Positions 51,643-59,684 are shown, counted from the stretch's first letter. The stretch is DNA of 64,000 nucleotides from Comamonas sp. SCN 65-56 (GCF_001724135.1 NZ_MEDS01000009.1:1-64000), one strand, 5' to 3'. Notes: generated from the sequence alone by a model not told the origin. Numbers and translations are program-made.

Positions 51643-52640
51643 GAATGTTCCAGAAAATCAAGGCCCACGGCCTGCGCACGCGCATGCCATTCGGTCGGCG
51701 AAAGACCGAAGCGCGCACGAAACAGCTTGGCAAAGCCCGACGCGTCGGCAAAGCCGCAGCGCCAGGCCAGCGCGCCCACGTTCAACCGCCGGCTCTGCGC
51801 CAGCAGCCCCTGCGCGCGTTGCAAACGAATGTCGCGCAGCACGCCCATCACGGTCTGGTTGCGCGCCGCGAAGGCCTCGTACAAGCGCGTGCGCGAACAG
51901 CCGGCCGCGCGTGCGATGGCAGCCACGTCCAGCGTGTGGCGATGCGCCTCCTGCTCCATGAAGCGCAGCGCCGCCACATAGCGGCCGGCGTGCAGAGTTT
52001 CGTGAGCATCGGGCAAGTCAACGGCCATGCCCTGGCGGCCCAGATTGCGCAGCGTGAGCAGCGCCAGTGCGCGCGTGGCCTCAAGCAGCCCGGCGCATTC
52101 GGCATCGTCCAGACCGCCCTGACGCAGCAGCAAGGCGGCGTGCGCCATCTGGCTGGACAACGCGGGCGCCAGGGCGCAGCGCGTGCTGAGCAACCGGGTC
52201 GTCGGTTCGGCGCCGAGTGCGGCCGCCGCGTCCTGCCGTGGCAAGGTCAGAAAGACTTGGCGCGTGTCGTGTTCCCAGTGGTAGGAGTGCCTCTCTCGCA
52301 AATCGCACAGACTCAGGCTGCCCGGGCCTTTGCGCGAATAGGCACTGGAGCGCACACCGCCTGCCTGCAACAGCGAGAGCACCACCACATCGTCGCGCAG
52401 CGCGCGCGGTGAGCCGCCATGCATTTCGTGCGCCGAGGACTGCGCGGCGCCCAGCAGGCAGGTGACGTCCGTTCCCAAAAGCAGCAGCTCCGCCTGCAGC
52501 GGGGCATCGGGTGCGGGTTCGAAATCGTTCCAGCGGTGCGCAATTTCCTGCCAGGCCGCGTGGCGGCACTCAGGTTCCAGCGCCGCGGAACGGTGGTGCT
52601 CCAGCAGAGGCGCGGGTGGGGTGGAAAGTGCGTGCATCAT
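51639..52640 (-). CDS. AraC family transcriptional regulator, paralogue 1
   Basis: A 333-residue regulator with an N-terminal sensory region of the AraC-binding-domain-like (DUF/cupin-like) type and a C-terminal double helix-turn-helix. The DNA-binding part reads LDVAAIARAAGCSRTRLYEAF, then VGALAWRCGFADASGFAKLFRARFGLSPTEW. It is closely similar to the regulator at 52759, especially over the last 110 residues. Its stop overlaps the start of the hydrolase gene, which makes that enzyme the obvious target. Two GGACGCATT repeats 20 bp apart lie upstream. The ATG at 52640 is the first of two tandem methionines. Confidence 0.92.
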   Translation of the reverse strand: MMHALSTPPAPLLEHHRSAALEPECRHAAWQEIAHRWNDFEPAPDAPLQAELLLLGTDVTCLLGAAQSSAHEMHGGSPRALRDDVVVLSLLQAGGVRSSAYSRKGPGSLSLCDLRERHSYHWEHDTRQVFLTLPRQDAAAALGAEPTTRLLSTRCALAPALSSQMAHAALLLRQGGLDDAECAGLLEATRALALLTLRNLGRQGMAVDLPDAHETLHAGRYVAALRFMEQEAHRHTLDVAAIARAAGCSRTRLYEAFAARNQTVMGVLRDIRLQRAQGLLAQSRRLNVGALAWRCGFADASGFAKLFRARFGLSPTEWHARAQAVGLDFLEHS

Positions 52641-52685
52641 GCCGGCAGATTCTAGAAATCCGTCCCGACGCAGATGCCGCGCGCC

Positions 52686-52714
52686 GGACGCATTCCCGCA
52701 CATCGGGACGCATT
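52686..52714. promoter_or_regulatory. Paired direct repeats upstream of araC paralogue 1
   Basis: GGACGCATT occurs at 52686-52694 and again at 52706-52714, exactly 20 bp apart, which puts both on one DNA face, the usual arrangement of AraC-family sites. A GTCCCGA/TCGGGAC inverted pair overlaps the region. It lies about 46-75 bases before the start codon. Confidence 0.5.
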
Positions 52715-52758
52715 GCCTCAACTATTTCCGCATGGTGTGCGGGACTCTGCCAGCGGCG

Positions 52759-53751
52759 TCAATCGGGCCCGCCCCGAGCCTGGCGGTGCCACTCGGTGGG
52801 CGACAGGCCAAAGCGCGTGCGAAACAGGCGGCTGAAGTCGGACGCATGGGCAAACCCGCAATGCCAGGCCAGCATGCCGACATGCAGACGCAGGCTGGTT
52901 TCGATGGCGCGCCGCGCGCGCTGCAGACGCAGCTCTCTCAAGCTGCCCATGACGGTCTGCTGCTGCGCCGCGAACGCCTCATACAGCCGGGTGCGAGAAC
53001 ACCCGATCGCATGCGCGATCTGCGCCGCGTCCAGCGATGGCTGGTGCGCCTGCTGTTCCATGAAGCGCAGCGCCGCCGCATGGCGCCCGGCGTGCAGGCT
53101 TTCATGCCCATCGTCCGGGGCACGTTCCTGATCCTGGCGCCCGAGCGTGCGCAGAAACAGCAGCGCCAGTGACCGCGTGGCATCGAGCAGACCTGCGAAA
53201 TCCTCATCGGTGAGCGTGCCGGGGTGACGCACCAGCCGCCCGAGGTGGCTGAGTTGGCTCATCAGCATCGGCACCAATTCGCAGCGCTGCGCCGCCACCA
53301 GCAGGTTGCCGGGCGGATGACCGAGCGCCGCCCAGACCTCGCGTCGCTCCAGCGCCACATAGGTCTGGCGCGCATTGTGGCCCCAGCGGTAGGCGCCCTC
53401 CTGCTGCGGCACGTACAAGCCCAGCATGCCGGTGCCGGCATGGTGGCCCTGGCCTGGCGCTGCATTCAAATCCAGCTCACCGGACTCCAGCATCGACAAC
53501 ACCACCATGTCCTCGCCCGGCGGAACATGGCGCGCATGGGTGCGCATCTCGTACGCGGTCGAGCGCTTGGTGCCGAAAAAGCGGTTTTCGCCGCGCAGCA
53601 AAGACCAGGATGCGTCCAATTCGGCGCCGCGCGAGAGCGGCTGCACGTCGACCCAGTTGTGCGCCACCTCGCGCCAGTACGCCAGCCGAATGGCCGGATC
53701 GACCTCGCTGGAAGACCAGTGTTCCAGTACGCAGGGAGGCGGGTTGTGCAT
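52759..53751 (-). CDS. AraC family transcriptional regulator, paralogue 2
   Basis: A 330-residue AraC-type regulator. The C-terminal DNA-binding region (LDAAQIAHAIGCSRTRLYEAF, then VGMLAWHCGFAHASDFSRLFRTRFGLSPTEWH) and the RHAAALRFMEQQAHQ helix before it are very similar to paralogue 1; the sensory half is more diverged but alignable. The pair therefore looks like a tandem duplication with separate ligands. A pair of GGGAC repeats 20 bp apart lies upstream. The ATG at 53751 (MHNPPPCVLEHW) matches the start of its paralogue (MHALSTPPAPLLEHH). Confidence 0.92.
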   Translation of the reverse strand: MHNPPPCVLEHWSSSEVDPAIRLAYWREVAHNWVDVQPLSRGAELDASWSLLRGENRFFGTKRSTAYEMRTHARHVPPGEDMVVLSMLESGELDLNAAPGQGHHAGTGMLGLYVPQQEGAYRWGHNARQTYVALERREVWAALGHPPGNLLVAAQRCELVPMLMSQLSHLGRLVRHPGTLTDEDFAGLLDATRSLALLFLRTLGRQDQERAPDDGHESLHAGRHAAALRFMEQQAHQPSLDAAQIAHAIGCSRTRLYEAFAAQQQTVMGSLRELRLQRARRAIETSLRLHVGMLAWHCGFAHASDFSRLFRTRFGLSPTEWHRQARGGPD

Positions 53752-53832
53752 GGCGGAAAGTTTACTTCTGCCCACCCGAACGATCCCGGCAACCTGCGCC
53801 GCGCAGGTGTCACCTCTGGACCAAGGGATGGC

Positions 53833-53861
53833 GGGACACATCACCTCAATCCGGGACGTTT
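53833..53861. promoter_or_regulatory. Paired direct repeats upstream of araC paralogue 2
   Basis: GGGACACAT (53833-53841) and GGGACGTTT (53853-53861) begin exactly 20 bp apart. The core GGGAC matches the pair upstream of paralogue 1, and the 20-bp period is the same. Confidence 0.45.
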
Positions 53862-54000
53862 GCCCTCGACTTCACTGCTCGTCAGGCAGGCATTCGTTTC
53901 TAGAATTTTTCAACCCATGGCGATGGCATGGCGCAGGGGCTTTCCCACCGCCTGCCATGGCGCCAGTTTCCGACCCTTCCCCTTCGCGAGGAGCGACGAC

Positions 54001-54081
54001 ATGCGCATTCCTTCCCCGGCAGGCAGCGCCCTGCAGCACAGACCTATCACCGCGCTGCTGCCGGTGCAGTATTTGCCTTGA
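54001..54081 (+). CDS. Possible short upstream reading frame (26 residues)
   Basis: The frame MRIPSPAGSALQHRPITALL continues for six more residues to TGA. GAGGAG lies seven bases before the ATG, a strong ribosome-binding site. It ends about 60 bases before the IPTL-CTERM gene. I recognise no family; it could be a leader peptide, a remnant or chance. Confidence 0.25.
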   Translation: MRIPSPAGSALQHRPITALLPVQYLP

Positions 54082-54090
54082 AAATTTGGA

Positions 54091-54140
54091 TGAAAAAAGC
54101 TGTTTGCGCATACTGGTCAAGCGCAAACAGCTATCAAAAA
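54091..54140 (+). repeat. GCGC-type palindromic intergenic repeat, copy D
   Basis: AGCTGTTTGCGC (54098-54109) and GCGCAAACAGCT (54121-54132) are perfect 12-base arms around ATACTGGTCAA, flanked by A- and T-rich ends. It is the most symmetrical copy in the window and ends just before the IPTL-CTERM start codon, so its hairpin could cover the ribosome-binding site. Confidence 0.75.
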
Positions 54141-54142
54141 CG

Positions 54143-54862
54143 ATGAACAAATTTGTGCTGTGCCTGGCGCATGGCGTGATCGCCATCGCAGGCCTCTGGG
54201 TGGCTGCGGGTGCCACGGCCGCACCCTTCGCCACCACCTATGGCGGCGTGATCGCTCATTCCGGCCTGCCCTTTGATGCGCCAGACGGCGCCGCATTCAC
54301 CCTGACTCTGGTGCTGGACAACGGCGGCGCGAGCGCGGGCAGCCAGAGCTGGTCGATGGCCGATCTGCGCTGCGGCTTCTGGCGCTGGCGTGTGGACGCT
54401 GCGCGCAGAGTGGCGGTGGCGCTCGATCTATCCGGCGGCATCGCGCAAGGCGCGGGCGTGGCGACAACGAATGCGGCTGGCACCCTCACCGGCCTGTTCT
54501 CTGCAGTACATACCAACGGTGCCATGGCCTGGGCCGATTTCGACGTGGCGGGCCTGGCCGCTGGCAGCGCCATCGGCTGGGCAGCGGATGGCGCACCACA
54601 GGTCTTTGGCGTGATGGCGGGCGGCGGTGGCGGCAGCTTCGACGATGGCTCGGGCACGCCTGCGGGTGGCGTGCAAATGCTGCCGGGGCGCTGGAGCGCA
54701 CCTCTGCCCTTCACCGGCGCCTGCGATGCGAGCGCCGTGCCGCCCAGCCCTCCCGTGCCACCCGCGCCGCACACCATACCGACGCTCTCGGGCTGGGCCA
54801 TGGTGCTGCTGTGCGCCGCGCTCGGGTTGATGGCGCGCCGAACGCTGCGCCAACGCGCATGA
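54143..54862 (+). CDS. IPTL-CTERM sorting-domain surface protein
   Basis: A 239-residue secreted protein. It has a signal peptide (MNKFVLCLAHGVIAIAGLWV, cleavage near ATA-AP). The beta-rich body is Gly/Ala-rich. The C-terminus is the tripartite sorting tail IPTLSGWAMVLLCAALGLMARRTLRQRA, with the IPTLSGW motif, a hydrophobic helix and a basic cluster. IPTL-CTERM tails are processed by an exosortase (XrtH, from memory) encoded elsewhere. The body is unfamiliar to me. The start codon follows a perfect palindrome directly and no good Shine-Dalgarno sequence is visible, so translation may be structure-controlled. Confidence 0.85.
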   Translation: MNKFVLCLAHGVIAIAGLWVAAGATAAPFATTYGGVIAHSGLPFDAPDGAAFTLTLVLDNGGASAGSQSWSMADLRCGFWRWRVDAARRVAVALDLSGGIAQGAGVATTNAAGTLTGLFSAVHTNGAMAWADFDVAGLAAGSAIGWAADGAPQVFGVMAGGGGGSFDDGSGTPAGGVQMLPGRWSAPLPFTGACDASAVPPSPPVPPAPHTIPTLSGWAMVLLCAALGLMARRTLRQRA

Positions 54863-54886
54863 AAAAGGGCCGCACGAGGCGGCCCG
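54862..54886 (-). terminator. Rho-independent terminator of the BMP transporter operon
   Basis: On the minus strand GGGCCGC and GCGGCCC pair around a five-base loop and are followed by TTTTTC. It lies about 22 bases past the BMP stop codon. Confidence 0.85.
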
Positions 54887-54907
54887 AATCTCCCTGCTCA
54901 GACGGAC

Positions 54908-56083
54908 TTATTTTCCATCCGTTCCAGGAACCTTGCCTTCCACGCCCTTGACGAAGAAGTTGATGCCGCGCAGGAAGTCGTCGTCGGCATTCTTGCCTTC
55001 GGCCAGCACTTCCTTGCCGGTGTTGTCGGACAGCGGGCCCTTCCAGATGTGGTAGCTGCCGTCTTTGAGGCCCGCCTTGAGTTCGGCCAGCTTGGCCTTG
55101 GCTTCGGCGGGCACGTCGTCGGCGATCGAGACCAGGTCGATCGCACCCTCCTTCACGCCCCACCACTGGTTCGGGCCGGTCTTCCAGGTGCCGTCCAAGG
55201 CCTCACCCACGGCCTTCTTGTAGTAGGGCTCCCAGTTGATGATGGCTGAGGCCAGGTGCGCCTTGGGGCCGTAGGCGGTCATGTCCGAATCCCAGCCGAA
55301 GGCGCGCTTGCCCAGCGATTCGGCCGTCTTGAGCACGGCGGGCGAGTCGGTGTTCTGGAACAGCACGTCGGCGCCGCCATTGATGAGCGACGTCGCGGCT
55401 TCGGTTTCCTTGGGCGGGTTGTGCCACTCATTGATCCAGACCACCAGAGTCTTGATCTTGGGATTGGTGATCTGCGCGCCCAGCGTGAAGCTGTTGATGT
55501 TGCGCACCACTTCGGGAATGGGCACGGTGCCGACGACACCCAGCACATTGCTCTTGGTCATCGCGCCGGCAACCACGCCGGCCATGAAGGCGCCCTCGTA
55601 GGTGCGGCTGTCGTAGGTGCGCATGTTGGCCGAGCTCTTGTAGCCGGTGGCGTGCTCGAACTTCACGTCGGGGTTGTCGGCCGCGACCTTGGCCATGGGC
55701 TCCATGAAACCGAAGCTGGTACCGAAGATGAGCTTGTTGCCCTGCGCCACCAGATCACGCGCGACGCGCTCGGTGTCGGCGCCCTCGGGCACGTTCTCGA
55801 CATAGCTGGTAATCACCTTGCCGGGGAAGTCTTTGTCTACCGCCTTGCGCCCGTTGTCGTGCGCATAGCTCCAGCCACCGTCACCGACCGGGCCCACATA
55901 GATCCAGGCAGCCTTCAGGGGCTCCGCGAGCGCCGGTGCGGGCGCGGCAGCAGGCGCTGCGGCCGCGGGTGCCGGAGCGGGAGCCGGGGCAGATGCTTCC
56001 TTCTGCCCGCAGGCTGCCATGGTCAGCGTCGCAGCCGAAGCCATGGCCAGACGCAGCGCGGTGCGTTTGTTGATAGTCATCAT
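54908..56083 (-). CDS. BMP family ABC transporter substrate-binding lipoprotein
   Basis: Periplasmic binding lipoprotein of the basic membrane protein (BMP/Med/PnrA) family, whose members bind nucleosides or purines. The signal peptide ends MAACGQ with a lipobox cysteine, followed by an Ala/Pro-rich spacer to about residue 52. The mature domain has KAAWIYVGPVGDGGWSYAHDNGRKAV, the family's opening, then LIFGTSFGFMEPMAKVAADNPDVKFEHATG and VLGVVGTVPIPEVVRNINSFTLGAQ. GGAGG precedes the first of two ATGs at 56083. It is the last gene of a four-gene importer operon, 46 bases after the second permease, and is followed by a terminator. Confidence 0.93.
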   Translation of the reverse strand: MMTINKRTALRLAMASAATLTMAACGQKEASAPAPAPAPAAAAPAAAPAPALAEPLKAAWIYVGPVGDGGWSYAHDNGRKAVDKDFPGKVITSYVENVPEGADTERVARDLVAQGNKLIFGTSFGFMEPMAKVAADNPDVKFEHATGYKSSANMRTYDSRTYEGAFMAGVVAGAMTKSNVLGVVGTVPIPEVVRNINSFTLGAQITNPKIKTLVVWINEWHNPPKETEAATSLINGGADVLFQNTDSPAVLKTAESLGKRAFGWDSDMTAYGPKAHLASAIINWEPYYKKAVGEALDGTWKTGPNQWWGVKEGAIDLVSIADDVPAEAKAKLAELKAGLKDGSYHIWKGPLSDNTGKEVLAEGKNADDDFLRGINFFVKGVEGKVPGTDGK

Positions 56084-56129
56084 CAAGAAATCCTCCGGTA
56101 ACAGGGGTAAGGGAAAAGTGTGAATCGGA

Positions 56130-57047
56130 TCAGCCAGGGTAGAAAGGCTTGCCCAGCGAGGCCGGCATATTGACACGAATCCAGGTCGGATTGCGTGAAA
56201 TGAGCGCCAGCACGACAACCGTGGCCAGGTAAGGCATGGCGCTGAGCAACTGGCTGGGAATGGCCGAACCCTGGCTCTGCAGATAGAACTGCAGCATCGT
56301 CACGCCGCCAAAGAGATAGGCGCCCAGCAGCACGCGCATCGGGCGCCAGGTGCCAAAGGTGGTCAGTGCCAGCGCAATCCAGCCCTTGCCCGCCACCATG
56401 CCTTCCACCCACAGCGGCGTGTACACCAGCGACAGAAAGCCACCCGCCAAGCCACAGAGCGCACCGCCGGAAATCACCGCCAGCATGCGGATGCGTCGCA
56501 CCGGATAGCCCAGTGCGTGCGCCGATTCCGGCGATTCGCCGACCGCGCGCAGCACCAGGCCGACGCGCGTGCGGTACAGCATCCAGATCAGCGCGATGGT
56601 CAGCGCGATGCCGAAATACACCAGCGGGTGCTGGCGCATCAGTGCCGGGCCGATGATGGGCACATCTCCCATGCCCAGCCAGTTGAAGCGCGGGCGCTCC
56701 GCCAGCCTGGCCTGCACATAACCCGTGCCGACAAAGGCCGAAAAGCCGGCGCCGAACAAGGTCAGCGCCAGCCCCGTGGCGTACTGGTTGGCATTGAGCC
56801 AGATGACCAGCCAGCCAAAGGCCGCCGACAGCAGCGCGCCCACGGCCATGCCGGCGAGGAAGCCCAGGCTATCGCTGCCGGTGTGCACCGCGGTGGCAAA
56901 GCCGGCGATCGCCGCGCACAGCATCATGCCCTCGGCACCCAGGTTCACGACCCCGGATTTTTCATTGATCAGCAGGCCCAGCGCGGCCAGTGCCAGCACC
57001 GTGCCGGCGCTCAGCGTCGAAGCAAAAAGGAGTGGATAGACTTCCAT
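56130..57047 (-). CDS. ABC transporter permease (BMP/nucleoside type), second subunit
   Basis: A 305-residue membrane permease of the BPD_transp_2 family, with about eight helices. LINEKSGVVNLGAEGMMLCAAIAGF is the conserved N-terminal segment, and GESPESAHALGYPVRRIRMLAVISGGALCGLAGGFL is the coupling region. It is the YufQ/RnsD-like partner of the preceding permease. Its ATG overlaps the previous gene's stop by one base, and the BMP gene follows. The substrate class is inferred from the neighbouring binding protein. Confidence 0.92.
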   Translation of the reverse strand: MEVYPLLFASTLSAGTVLALAALGLLINEKSGVVNLGAEGMMLCAAIAGFATAVHTGSDSLGFLAGMAVGALLSAAFGWLVIWLNANQYATGLALTLFGAGFSAFVGTGYVQARLAERPRFNWLGMGDVPIIGPALMRQHPLVYFGIALTIALIWMLYRTRVGLVLRAVGESPESAHALGYPVRRIRMLAVISGGALCGLAGGFLSLVYTPLWVEGMVAGKGWIALALTTFGTWRPMRVLLGAYLFGGVTMLQFYLQSQGSAIPSQLLSAMPYLATVVVLALISRNPTWIRVNMPASLGKPFYPG

Positions 57048-58117
57048 CAGCGAACCCCCACGCGACTGGCGCGGCGAATGCGGTAATTGACCAGGGTGTC
57101 GCAGGCCATGAGCGAGAACAGCAGCAAACCCTGGAACACATCGGTGAGCGACTTGGGCAGGCCCAGGCGCGATTGCGCGAGCTCACCGCCGATGTAGAAC
57201 ATGCTCATCAAAATGGCCGCCAGCACCATGCCCAGCGGATGCAGCCGCCCGACGAAGGCGACGATGATGGCGGCAAAGCCATAGCCCACCGGGACATAGG
57301 GCGTGAGCTGCCCGACCGGGCCGGCCACCTCCAGCGCACCCGCCAGACCGGCCGTCGCACCCGAAATGAGCAATGCCGTCCACAGCGCGCTGCGCGAGGA
57401 AAACCCGGCATAGCGTGCCGCCGCGGGCGCCACGCCGCCCACTTGCAGCGCATAGCCGGCGCGCGTCCTGAACAGGTACAGCCACAGCAACGCCGCCCCC
57501 GCCAGCGCGATCAGCGCGCCGATGTTCACGCGCGAGCCGGCCATCAGCTTCGGGATGCGCGCCATCGCCTCAAACGTGCGCGTCTGCGGAAAGTTGTAAC
57601 CCATCGGGTCTTTCCACGGTCCGAACACGAGGTAGTTGAGTACCTGGATGGCGACGTAGACCAGCATCAGGCTGACGAGAATTTCACCGGCATTGAAGCG
57701 GTCGCGCAAAAAGGCCACGATGGCCGCCCACAGCATGCCGCCGATCACCCCGGCCAGCAGCACGACGACGACGATCCAGCGACCGGTTTCCTTGCCCGCC
57801 ATCAGCGCCGCGCCACCGGCGAAAATGGCGCCGATCACGTATTGACCCTCGGCGCCGATGTTCCAGATGTTGGAACGAAAGCACACCGCCAGGCCCAGCG
57901 CGATCAAGAGCAGCGGCGTCGCCTTCACGCCCAGTTCGCCAAGCGCATAGGTGGATTTGATCGGTTCCCAGAAGAACACCCCCAGGCCCTTGACCGGGTC
58001 CTTGCCCAAGAGCGAAAACAGCAGCACCCCGAGCACCACGGTAATGGCCAGCGCCAGCAACGGCGAGGCCCAGGCCCAGGTGCGCGAGGGTGTCGGGCGC
58101 AGTTCAAGCCGCAGCAT
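57047..58117 (-). CDS. ABC transporter permease (BMP/nucleoside type), first subunit
   Basis: A 356-residue permease of the YufP/RnsC type. An N-terminal helix (SPLLALAITVVLGVLLFSLL) is followed by VKATPLLLIALGLAVCFRSNIWNIGAEGQYVIGAIFAGG, the family hallmark, and GVAPAAARYAGFSSRSALWTALLISGATAGLAGALEVAG, the coupling segment. The start overlaps the end of the ATPase gene by 14 bases, and it overlaps the following permease by one, which shows a tight operon. Confidence 0.92.
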   Translation of the reverse strand: MLRLELRPTPSRTWAWASPLLALAITVVLGVLLFSLLGKDPVKGLGVFFWEPIKSTYALGELGVKATPLLLIALGLAVCFRSNIWNIGAEGQYVIGAIFAGGAALMAGKETGRWIVVVVLLAGVIGGMLWAAIVAFLRDRFNAGEILVSLMLVYVAIQVLNYLVFGPWKDPMGYNFPQTRTFEAMARIPKLMAGSRVNIGALIALAGAALLWLYLFRTRAGYALQVGGVAPAAARYAGFSSRSALWTALLISGATAGLAGALEVAGPVGQLTPYVPVGYGFAAIIVAFVGRLHPLGMVLAAILMSMFYIGGELAQSRLGLPKSLTDVFQGLLLFSLMACDTLVNYRIRRASRVGVR

Positions 58118-59684
58118 GGGCTACCTCCTTCTCGCTTGCCTGCGCACCCTCGGCACCAGGCCACAGGCCGCTCATCCACTGACCAATCTGCTCCACGCTC
58201 GCATCCTTGCGCGGCAAGCTGGGCGAAAGCTGGCCCTTGGCGATGACGTGCAGGCGGTCACAAATCTCGAACAATTCGTCCAGCTCCTCGCTCACCACCA
58301 GCACCGCGCAACCCTTGTCGCGCAGCGCCAGAATCTCGCCGCGGATCTGCGCCGCAGCACCCACATCCACACCCCAGGTCGGCTGCGAAACGATGAGCAG
58401 GCTGGGCTTGGCATCGATCTCGCGTCCCATGATGTACTTTTGCAGATTGCCGCCCGAGAGCGAGCGCGCCGCGGCATGCGTGCCAGCCGTTTTCACGTTG
58501 AAGCGCTGGATGATGTCCGCCGACTGCGCACGCAGCTTGCCCATGCTCAGCCATCCCATGCGGCCCACGGCCTCCTTGCGCGTCAGCAGCAGGTTCTGCG
58601 CCAGACTCATGTCCGGCACGGCGCCACGCCCCAGGCGCTCCTCGGGCACAAAGTGCAGACCCAGCGCGCGGCGGCCAAACGGGCGCATGCGCCCCGCCGG
58701 TTTGCCTGCTATCGAAATGGATGCTGCTGGCGCACGCCGGTCCTCGCCAGAGAGCGCAAACAGCAATTCACGCTGGCCATTGCCGGAAACCCCCGCAATA
58801 CCCACCACCTCGCCCGCGCGCACCTGCAGGGACACGCCGTGCAGGTCCACGCCAAACGGGGAATCCCGCTCCAGGCTCAGCTGGTTCACGGTCAGCACCG
58901 CCGCCCCCGGCTCCTTGGCGACATGGGTCAGCGGTGGCGGCTCGGCACCTATCATCAGGCGTGAGAGCGACGCATTGGTCTCCTGGCGCGGATCGCACAC
59001 GCCCGTGACCTTGCCGCCGCGCATCACGGTGCAGGCGGTGCACAGCGCGCGGATCTCGTGCAGCTTGTGACTGATGTAGAGGATGGAGCAGCCTTCCGCG
59101 GACAGGCGCCGCAAGGTGATGAAGAGCTTTTCCACCGCCTGCGGCGTAAGTACCGAGGTGGGCTCATCCAGAATCAGCAGGCGCGGGCCGGCCAACAGCG
59201 CGCGGATGATCTCCACCCGCTGCATCTCGCCCACGCTCAGCGTGTGCACCGGCCGCAGCGGATCGATGTCCAGCCCGTAGGCCGTGGCGGTATCCCGAAT
59301 GCGCTGCGTCACCTGCACCAGCGGCAAGGATTTGTCCAGGCCCAGCCAGACGTTTTCCGCCACCGAAAGTGTCTCGAACAGGCTGAAATGCTGGAACACC
59401 ATCGCAATCCCGAGTTGGCGCGCCGCCTGCGGGTTGCGTACCAGCGCCAGATGCCCATCGACACGCATCTCGCCCGCATCGGGTTTGACCGCGCCGTAGA
59501 TGATCTTCATCAACGTGGATTTGCCGGCGCCGTTCTCGCCCAGAACCGCGTGCACTTCGCCGGGCTGAACGGTCAGCGACACATCGCTGTTGGCGACGAC
59601 GCCAGGATAGCGTTTGGTGATGCCGCTCAGCTGCAACCGGGGCACGGTCGCATCGAGCGCAGGGTTGACATGCAGGGGCGGCAT
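58104..59684 (-). CDS. ABC transporter ATP-binding protein with two ATPase domains (BMP/nucleoside type)
   Basis: A 526-residue fusion of two ABC domains, like YufO/RnsB. The first is complete: Walker A GENGAGKST, signature LSVGEMQRVEIIRAL, Walker B LLILDEPTSVLTP, and switch histidine in LYISHKLHEI. The second is degenerate at Walker A (GVSGNGQRELL) and keeps a signature SLSGGNLQKYIMGREI but reads LLIVSQPTWGVDVGA in place of a full Walker B, as is normal for the family. It is the first gene of the importer operon. Three TTG-type half-sites with a 13-bp period lie 104-137 bases upstream. Confidence 0.93.
   Translation of the reverse strand: MPPLHVNPALDATVPRLQLSGITKRYPGVVANSDVSLTVQPGEVHAVLGENGAGKSTLMKIIYGAVKPDAGEMRVDGHLALVRNPQAARQLGIAMVFQHFSLFETLSVAENVWLGLDKSLPLVQVTQRIRDTATAYGLDIDPLRPVHTLSVGEMQRVEIIRALLAGPRLLILDEPTSVLTPQAVEKLFITLRRLSAEGCSILYISHKLHEIRALCTACTVMRGGKVTGVCDPRQETNASLSRLMIGAEPPPLTHVAKEPGAAVLTVNQLSLERDSPFGVDLHGVSLQVRAGEVVGIAGVSGNGQRELLFALSGEDRRAPAASISIAGKPAGRMRPFGRRALGLHFVPEERLGRGAVPDMSLAQNLLLTRKEAVGRMGWLSMGKLRAQSADIIQRFNVKTAGTHAAARSLSGGNLQKYIMGREIDAKPSLLIVSQPTWGVDVGAAAQIRGEILALRDKGCAVLVVSEELDELFEICDRLHVIAKGQLSPSLPRKDASVEQIGQWMSGLWPGAEGAQASEKEVAHAAA

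Larger units (their letters stand above)
53752..54142. other. 391-base intergenic region between araC paralogue 2 and the IPTL-CTERM gene
   Basis: No established gene is visible. The region holds, in order, two GGGAC repeats (53833-53861), a TTCTAGAA palindrome near 53899, a possible 26-codon reading frame (54001-54081) and a perfect palindromic repeat (54091-54140). Promoters for both flanking genes should lie here, but I cannot place them. Confidence 0.6.

Noticed and set aside
52741-52751. Third GGGAC site (GGGACTCTGCC) near the end of araC paralogue 2
   Set aside because: It is 36 bp from the nearest repeat, out of the 20-bp register, and the bases after GGGAC do not match.
58690-58740. 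Another repeat copy inside the ABC ATPase gene
   Set aside because: Only a GATAGC and a GCGC coincide; the protein is fully conserved there and composition is unchanged.
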